From Bryum argenteum (Eukaryota; Streptophyta; Bryopsida; Bryales; Bryaceae), in contig CM073324.1 of assembly GCA_037043015.1 (NCBI GenBank), forward strand, positions 18,008,597 through 18,072,596: a stretch of DNA of 64,000 nt, in the 5' to 3' direction. A program made the position numbers and the translations under genes. Numbering within the stretch: the stretch's first letter is position 1; every line of letters starts with the position of its first letter. Of this stretch, positions 57,131 through 64,000 are shown one piece after another. The notes below the pieces were generated by a model. The model did not search any database and was not told the origin of the DNA. It worked only from the letters and a program-made list of their open reading frames with translations.

Positions 57131-58446
57131 TTAATCCGATTCTTCATCATCGTGTTTACGACTTGGCGCAGCACCGTAAGAAGGTGGTCCTCGAGAAGAT
57201 TCTCCAAACAAGTACGTTTGCCTAAAGTTTCTTTCGGCTTCAAGTTGTTCAATGTATTCCTGCTGACTTAGAAGTGTGGCTTGTTGCAGATCTCGTTGGT
57301 ACCTCGCCTCTTCGTCCTCCGGAGATAGAAAAGGTCTTTGGCGGTCGTTACTTCGTATGCATTCGACCATATCCATAATTTGTGTAGCCAACAATGTCCG
57401 ATCTTCTATCATATTGACCTCCATACTGTATGTTTCCTTCGGTGTGATGGCCTACGGTACTCGGGACTTCCGAATGTTGTACCGTATTGGTTTCACGATT
57501 GTATGGGTTTATAGGATGAGTTGGGCTTGAGTTGCATTGAGCATTGGATCCGCTACCCCGCTCACCTCCTAAACCATGTGTACCTCCCGTATACATTGGA
57601 GATGGGTAGTTCGAACTAGATCCACCTCTACCGTACTCGCGTTCGGCTCCGTCGTGTTTTCTTTGATGATGTGGCATATAACTCACCGAGTCTCGAATTG
57701 GTGGTTTCCATGGTAATACCCCTCACTTCCCGCGCAAAAAGATATCTGGGTGCTTGACGATCGTCATGGTTTGAGTCTTCTTTGAGTGCCCCCATATGCC
57801 CTTGGAGTTCCATGTTGTTGAAGTTGGGCATCCATATCACCAACGTTCAATAAGTAGTATAACAATCGCTTGGTCCCATCCGATTTGTAGGAATGAATCG
57901 GTTCTTTGCGATCCAATAAATGCACGTTCAAACCTATCACAAATGGTCCAGTCAATGTCCTTGTGCGGGACTATTTCACCCACACCATGGCCATGGTAGA
58001 ATACAACATCGATTACGGCCTTGTGTTCTTGATTCCAACCGCAATTGTGACTTCATGATATCTCATGCGCAAAAAATGTCGCTCTTGCAACTCTTCACCG
58101 GGCCTTCGCGACGAGGACCATATTTCTCGACTTCGTCGCGCCGTGGCCATAACTTCATTATGTGGTACATCTTCACGTACTTCTTGCACATGGTGCAATT
58201 CCAAATGTCCGCCTCTCTCCTCTCGCCAACCCGGCTCGCAACACGCTTTGGGTCACTCCATGCTTCCCAATCCATTTTTGGAGGGTCGCTCTTTGGTCGT
58301 GGAGACTTGGCCTCGCACCTCGAACGTGAAAACTTGGCGCCATTCCCAAAGCAGCCGACAAGTATGCGCGGTGTGGGCGTGGGTGACCCACGCGGACTCT
58401 CGAAAGACGCAATGATCGCAGCGGCTTTAAAAAAGCCGCAACGCAT
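57131..58446 (-). pseudogene. Unrecognised protein with CxxC and CKKYVKMYH motif, broken
   Basis: From ATG 58446 (MRCGFFKAAAIIASFESPRG) the frame is open for 127 codons. It contains MDWEAWSDPKRVASRVGERR, WNCTMCKKYVKMYH and VKSCKSDIFC, a possible zinc-binding Cys/His set. Downstream pieces in shifting frames look like the rest of the same protein: DWTICDRFERAFIGSQRTDS, a Gly/Ser/Tyr-rich tract, and at the end EDEEARYQRDLQQATLLSQQ followed by an acidic tail. CxxC plus His and an acidic C-terminus recall transposon-borne zinc-finger proteins, but I cannot place it. A plus-strand gene at 63517 shares the motif CKKYVKMYH. Several frame breaks make it a likely pseudogene. Confidence 0.5.
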
Positions 58447-58488
58447 ACGGCTCGTTCACTGTGAGTGAGGACAATGAGCCCCTCCTCT

Positions 58489-58820
58489 CTATTTATGCCG
58501 ACCGGGATCGGACGCCATTGGCTACCGGCATCAAGCCGTCCGATCCGGCCGGCCGGCCACAAATCGGCGATCCGCGGCCGGCGACCGGGCCGGTACGACC
58601 GATCGGGTCGCCGCGTCCGATCGGTCGATCGGGGCCGTCCGATGGCGCGGCTGATCAGTCGATCGGGGCCGCCGATCCCGGCCAACTGATCCGGCCGACC
58701 GGCGACCGATCCGCCGACCGGCGACCGGGCCGGAGACCGGCGACCGGGACGGGGACCGGCGACCGGCTGGCGACCGACCACGTCCCCCGGGCGACTGGTC
58801 GGTCGCTCCTTCCGCGTCCC
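58489..58820 (-). promoter_or_regulatory. GC-rich head 2 with TATA box, for the minus-strand gene
   Basis: On the minus strand a block of CGGTCGCCGG, GATCGG and GGCCG words (about 58500-58820) ends at a TATA-like CATAAATAG (58489-58497), about 45 bases upstream of the ATG at 58446. It has the same layout as head 1 but the opposite orientation, so the two heads bracket the convergent gene pair. Confidence 0.6.
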
Positions 58821-59335
58821 CCCTTCCCTCTCCTCCTCTTGCCTCACCCCAAAACTCCCCGTTTGCACAACTTCGATGTCTTCCCCGCGTTGCATACCTG
58901 CATTTTCCAAACTTCTATATTTAGCCTGTTTGGTCCACGTGGCGTCTAAATAAGGACAGGGAATGTTCTGACAAGGGAATGTCAGGAATGTCTTTTCGTC
59001 ATAAACGGGAATGTTTTATGACAAAGATACTATCGGCTTTAAATAAATCTATAGTAAGGGACTCTTTGCAAGAGGAGGGAAGGCCAACAAATCTCCAAGC
59101 CAATTCACGCACTCTTTGAGTTATGTTGCCCAATTAGCTTTAATTGAACAATACATTTAACAACCAATTTAGTGGGGCCAATTTTCCGAGTCGTGAAGTC
59201 CTTTGGAGTTGAAGCCCATGTCTAGAAGGAGAGCCAAGGCCATGGGCCCAATTCTTATTATTAACTAGAGTCCATGTTTTTTATTTGTACACATTTATTT
59301 TTTATATTTTATTTTTTTGAATTATTCTTCCCTAA
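58770..59335. repeat. Long direct repeat, copy A
   Basis: About 560 bases, from ACGTCCCCCGGGCGAC through AAAACTCCCCGTTTGCACAA, CCACGTGGCGTCTAAATA, TGTTTTATGACAAAGATACT and CCATG(G)GGCCAATTCTTATTAT. They recur at 61597-62145 in the same orientation with small differences. Confidence 0.85.
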
Positions 59336-61480
59336 CACCTTAACAACCATGGCCACCATTTCGTCTTTTATTGTCACGGCCAAAAAATGTTTCATATTCA
59401 ATTTCAAATGTTATGATCTCGCATCTAGTGATGATCCGACGGTTGAAGATTTCACACTACTACATATGGTAGTCTACTCAAGATCCTATGGTTGAAATTA
59501 TAAACTATATCCAAAAATATTGGACATAGCCCCTTTATAGTGAAACCACCTATTCTCGTACACTTAAGGAAAATTGAGGGAATCTATATACTTGGTGTGA
59601 GAAAGGAGTGGGTTACTATTTTTCACGGATAGGAAATAGAAAAAGACAAGCTAACCCTATTTATGTGCTTTTTTAAAGCACACACATAAAGAAATACAAA
59701 TTTTATAAGGAGAAGCCTAAAGGCGGGCACCCTAAATATGTACGCATAATGTAAATGCAAGGGAGGTGAGATCTTTATAAAGGCATGAATCTTTGCCTCC
59801 CGCCTTTAGGTGGTTTCACCGTAGTTCATAGTGGTGAGTGCTAGTATTGCAAGCTCCCATGGATTCACATTCATTTCTTCTGTCTCCCAACTTTTGTCAA
59901 AAGTTATCCATTCTCACTAGGAGATTTTGCCATGTCTTGGCCCCCATTCATGACTTGCCCCGTAGTCCCTTACTGTGTACCCTGAGGTGGCCCTAAAATC
60001 CTAAATCCTCTCTGATTACATTCCATAAATTTTACCTATTCCTTGGTGAGAGTATATTGATGTCTCACATTGGAGAGATCCAAGTATATATGAAATGTAG
60101 GTGACCATGTGTGAGTATTTACTTTTCATAACTTTGGTCTTACTGAGTTTGTCAATATTTAGACTTTCTATTTGGGCCTTAACTTTTCCACATTGTATGG
60201 TCTATATTAATTGATGGGTATTTGGAAATTACTCCATCGTTGTGTATTCTAATTAGTAGTACTTATTATAAAAAATATGGTGCATAAACAATTATTTCTA
60301 TTATTCGCTATTTTTAGTTTGACAACCTTCAACTAACCTAGGAGAATATATATAATCTAGTACATATGATTAATTGTAGCATTATTCTTATTGTATGGAT
60401 TTGAATAGTTACTTATTTCCCTCTTACAAAGGTAATTGAAATAAGTTTTCATTGTTACTATTTTTGCAATCATAAAATAAGAGAAATAAATAGGGAGACA
60501 AATAAATTTTAAAAAATATCCCACCCTATAAGTGTTTAACATATGGCAATACTGGCATCAACTTCTAAATTTTTAAGCATATTTGATATTGTACACGTAT
60601 AGTACATTAGTACTAATATTAGATGTTATATCAAATTGATTATTCGTATACTATGATTGATTGATTTGGGAATACAATATTTTCAAGAGCCATCAATTCT
60701 TCATTTACAGTATGTAATGGATACATTCTCTTGTGGATAAACTTTAAGTTCTTGGTTAAAGATGTATGAATTACTATGTAGGCCTCTACGGTATAGGGTT
60801 TAGGGTTTAGGGTTTATGGTCTTGAGGATTTGGGGTGGATTTCATTTTAATCCTAGTTTTTGTGTTGCAAAGCTTTGCAAACACAATTGTGTGTGGATGT
60901 AAAATATGGATTAATGTATGTATGGTGTAGTTCTCAATTATATTTTACATGGATACAAGTTGCACTTCTCTACATCGCATAGTTAATGTGTGCAAAATAA
61001 TCTATTTTGTATTTATCATTTTTGATTGAAGATGTTATTGACATGGGATAAATCACACATTTATTGCAAAGAATATATAGGTACAATATTCAACATCAAC
61101 ATACGAATTATGATTCCAGAGTCTTCAATCTCATAGCCTATTTCAAACCAATATTGGAATAGAGTTACTATTGTAGGTCATGTGGCTCAGAGTTTAATTC
61201 ATAGAGCCTCATAGATCATAACGTATGAGTACTGAAGTAGTGTTTGTACGAAACATCTTTGAATTCGTGAAGATCTATACATTTATGAAGTCCACTCGAA
61301 ATGGTCATGAACTTAAAATTTAATGTTCAAATGTATCCGTGAAAAAAAAATACTTAGCATTTCAGAAATCAACATAGGATTCCTTTTTCATTGTGTAGTA
61401 ATTACTGAAAATCGAGGAATAGAAATCTTTGAGAAATAAAAAAAGGATCCTATGCAATTTTATCTGATTTTAGTTATATA
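59336..61480. other. AT-rich non-genic stretch of the repeat-A unit
   Basis: No gene is recognised. The 59535-59820 part resembles 11600-11930 (shared (C/T)GTACA(C/T)TTAAGG, ATACTTGG, TTTTTCAC and CGCCTTTAGGTG), a dispersed old element. A telomere-like run is listed separately. Confidence 0.45.
60794..60816 (+). repeat. Interstitial telomere-type repeat (TTTAGGG, about three units)
   Basis: The sequence TAGGGTTTAGGGTTTAGGGT is the plant telomere motif. It is too short to be a chromosome end and is probably a repair scar or part of a repeat. Confidence 0.7.
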
Positions 61481-61517
61481 TCTAAGGAAAAAAAAATAAA
61501 AAAAAATAAAAAAAAAA

Positions 61518-62145
61518 ACTGTACTGCGGCCGCCCATATCGGTTGGCCGCCATCGCGCGGGCATGCGACCGGCCTGGCGACCGCCCACCGGTCTGGAGAC
61601 CGACCACGTCCCCCGGGCGACCGGTAGGTCGCTCCTTCCGCATCCCCCCTTCCCCCTCCTCCTCTTGCCTCTCCCCAAAACTCCCCGTTTGCACAACTTC
61701 GATCACTTCCTCGCGTTGCATACCTGCATTTTCAAAAGTACTATATTTAGCCTGTATGATCCACGTGGCGTCTAAATATGGACAGGGAATTTTCTGACAA
61801 GAGAATGTCGGGAATATCTCTTTGTCCCACGCGAGAATGTTTTATGACAAAGATACTCTCGCCTTTAAATATATCCATAATAAGGGACTCTCTTCAAGGG
61901 GAGTTAAGGCGAGCAAATCTCCACGCCAATACACTCACTTCTTGAGTTGCTGTGCCCAATTGGCTTGAATTGAAGTAAACATTTAACAATCAATATAGTG
62001 TGGTCAATTTTCTCATTTGTGAAGGCATTGGGAGTTGATGCCCTTGTCTATACGGAAAGCAAAGGCCATGGGGCCAATTCTTATTATAATTAGAGACCAT
62101 GCTTTTGATTGTACACCTTAATTTATTATTGTTAAAATATTCCTT
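61518..62145. repeat. Long direct repeat, copy B, with GC-rich head 3
   Basis: It starts with a poly-A run and CTGTACTGCGGCCGCCCATA, then a short GC-rich head (61525-61640), then the text shared with copy A. The left edge matches the left edge of head 4 (CTGCAGCGGCCGCCCACATC at 63042). No gene lies directly next to this head, so it appears to be a deleted copy. Confidence 0.8.
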
Positions 62146-62909
62146 CTTAACCCCTAAAGATCCATGGACACCAAAGTGGAGGTTTCCTATTTCGGGCAGC
62201 TTATATGAAGAGGTCAAAAGTAATAATTTTTTATTAAATTTTTTCTAGGTGCTCTTTACACCGCAAAGTGCATGTGGTAAAATTTGCATATCCAAATTCC
62301 AAATTTACAACCTACATCTATAATATTTACGTCTGAAGTCCATTAAGGGCAATTAAATTTAGTCTTTGTTTGAAATTCTTTTTTGGAAATATGTTCATGA
62401 ACAATTTACTACTTCGGTTCCAAAGTGACCCAAGTCAAAATGTTTGTCAATTTCACAAGGGTAGCCTTGAGAGATTACAAAAATAATCTTCACAATTTCT
62501 AGTAATTTCCGATATATCTCTTCCTTCGATTGATTGTTTTGAAAATATAAAATTTTAAATAGGCATCTCTTCTTCATTTAGAGTATCTAGTGGATAAAAT
62601 CACTCGTGGATAGGATTTGTGGTTTATGGTTTAGGATGTATGAATAACTCTTTAGGATGAGTTCCAAAATAAGTGTCCTACATTAAGATGAGGATACTCC
62701 AATTGACATTCTGAACCATGCAATATTGGAATAGAGTTACTGTTGTAGGTCATGTGGTTAAAAGTTTGATTCATGAAGCCAATGGTCAATTAAATTACAA
62801 AAGGAAAATAGAGAAGAAAGATATTGATTCGAAACCAAATGAATGCCTTATGTTTGAAACATCTATGAATTTGTGAAGATTTACACTTTAAAGAGTCCAC
62901 TCAAAATGG

Positions 62910-62910
<1 letters not shown>
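62146..62910. other. AT-rich tail of repeat unit B
   Basis: Text near 62715-62790 (TATTGGAATAGAGTTACTGT, GTAGGTCATGTGG) matches 61152-61200 in the tail of unit A, so the whole unit and not just its head was duplicated. No gene was seen. Confidence 0.5.

Positions 62911-62990
<80 letters not shown>
62911..62990. repeat. (TA)40 microsatellite
   Basis: An uninterrupted TA run of 80 bases, followed by T-rich and A-rich runs up to the GC-rich head 4. Confidence 0.95.
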
Positions 62991-62994
<4 letters not shown>

Positions 62995-63034
62995 ATTTTT
63001 TTTTATTTTTTAAAATTGAATTTTTTTTTTAAAA

Positions 63035-63322
63035 AAAAACTGCAGCGGCCGCCCACATCGGTCGGCCGCGTTGGTCGACCGGCATCGGTCGGCCGACATC
63101 GAACGGCCACGATCGGCCGGCCACATCGGTCGGCCCTAATCGGTCCGCCGATCGTGGCTGGTCGGCAACGACCGGCCGGCCCGAACGACCGCTCACGGCC
63201 CGTCGGTCGGCCGGATCGGATCGACCGCCACGATCGTCGGCCGGACCGCCGGCCAAAGACGGTCGCGGCCGTGATTAGCCGAGCGACCGGTCCCTAGGGT
63301 TGGGAAGGAGGGGGGATAAAAG
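63035..63322 (+). promoter_or_regulatory. GC-rich head 4 with TATA-like box
   Basis: 63045-63295 is dense in CGGTCGGCCG, ATCGGTC and CGGCCGG words and includes a GCGGCCGC at its left edge. It is followed by GGATAAAAGG (63314-63323) and a pyrimidine-rich leader CATTTCCCCTCACTTCTCC. This is the same order as head 1, and a coding exon follows at 63517. Confidence 0.6.
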
Positions 63323-63516
63323 GCCTTTGGGGCCTCATTTCCCCTCACTTCTCCTTGTATTCATCCATCTCAACTGAGCTACAACCGTGGGCATTAGCTT
63401 CTCGTGTGCTGCATTTGTGGTGGCGGGGGGAAGTCAGCGTGATACTTGCGGCTGCTGCATCGAATTTTTGCATACTTGAGATATCTTCGGGGTATTTTAA
63501 ATACTCCCTATTCTTC

Positions 63517-63790
63517 ATGGCGACGGATATTGATAACACGAACATGGAAGCTGATTCTGAACAGACCTTGAGGTCACCTGCGACAGAAAACACAAACGCA
63601 GGATTGGTGGGGACTGAGTTGGTTTTACATGAGACACCGTCAAAGAGAGTGAAATCAAAAAGAGCGAGACATGAGTTGCACTACGACATCTTGGATAATG
63701 AGGCCATCAAAGTTGAGAGCGATTGGGCCAATGAAACGGAGGAATATTGGAGAATGGCAACGTGCAAGAAATATGTGAAGATGTATCACT
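63517..63790 (+). CDS. First exon of an unrecognised gene with the CKKYVKMYH motif
   Basis: From ATG 63517 (MATDIDNTNMEADSEQTLRS) the frame is open with a basic nuclear-signal-like ETPSKRVKSKRARHEL. It then reads ESDWANETEEYWRMATCKKY and VKMYH. A good donor (CACT|GTAAGAGT) follows at 63790, so the gene continues past an intron. I see no second exon before the window ends. CKKYVKMYH is identical to the motif of the broken gene at 57.1-58.4 kb, and W..(T/A).CKKYVKMYH aligns as well. The frame is intact as far as it goes, so this member may be active. The function is unknown. Confidence 0.55.
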
Positions 63791-63894
63791 GTAAGAGTCT
63801 AGCTGTCAAAACAAGCAAAAACTACAAAAGAAATATATTGATCCAAGACTTAGGTTTACAATGAATAAGAGTCCCTTATATACTAATCTCTTGG

Positions 63895-63990
63895 CTCAAC
63901 TGCCGAGGCTATACTTTAGCTCTATTGCCGAGGCTATACTTTAGCTCTACTGCCGAGGCTATACTTTAGCTCTTCTGCCGAAGTTCTATT
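63895..63990. repeat. 25-bp minisatellite at the window end
   Basis: The unit CTCTACTGCCGAGGCTATAC plus TTTAG occurs three times (63895-63919, 63920-63944, 63945-63969) with single-base changes in its first bases. A fourth, altered unit follows. It probably lies in the intron of the gene starting at 63517. Confidence 0.9.
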
Positions 63991-64000
63991 TATAAAATTA

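Overview
The window is nuclear DNA of a land plant. It carries spliced genes with GT-AG introns, three plastid-type products (a PAP/fibrillin, a RETICULATA-related DUF3411 protein and a type III ketoacyl-ACP synthase), an ABA-type PM19/AWPM-19 family, Dof-type fingers and TTTAGGG-type telomere motifs. The species cannot be read from the sequence. Compact genes and short introns make me lean to a bryophyte or lycophyte, but that is inference.

Layout. 0-0.7 kb: 3' exon of an unrecognised protein with an acidic tail. 2.3-3.2 kb (-): a gene with two variant Dof-like fingers. 3.8-5.9 kb (+): an eight-exon WD40 protein like WDR89. 7.7-9.0 kb (-): clathrin light chain. 10-13.4 kb: non-genic, with a SINE-like piece and two MITE-like elements. 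13.4-16.5 kb (+): a PAP/fibrillin. 17.6-17.8 kb (-): mitochondrial ATP synthase epsilon. 18.3 kb: a fragment of plastid 16S rRNA. 19.9-20.8 kb (+): a dead Tc1/mariner element with a recognisable DD34E triad. 21.9-24.5 kb (-): a RETICULATA-related gene with eight exons. 24.5-29 kb: degenerate repeats and a Copia fossil. 30.2-32.7 kb (+): KAS III. 35.8-47.5 kb (-): five tandem PM19/AWPM-19 genes. 48-54 kb: transposon-rich, with a large foldback element and a broken PIF/Harbinger element. 54-64 kb: very GC-rich CGGTCGG-type low-complexity blocks, most of them directly upstream of TATA boxes and genes.

The housekeeping genes (WDR89, clathrin light chain, PAP, ATP synthase epsilon, RER, KAS III) are independent single genes. 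The PM19 cluster is the one clear gene family. Its members share exon structure, intron position, a TATA element and an ACGCGTGT-type (CE3-like) or ABRE-like promoter motif, which fits co-regulation by ABA or drying.

The least explained part is 53.9-64 kb. It holds a decayed kinase-like gene, plus a broken minus-strand gene and the start of a plus-strand gene that share the motif CKKYVKMYH. Four GC-rich heads lie at or next to these genes, and one abuts and cuts off the Harbinger transposase. I do not recognise this gene family.
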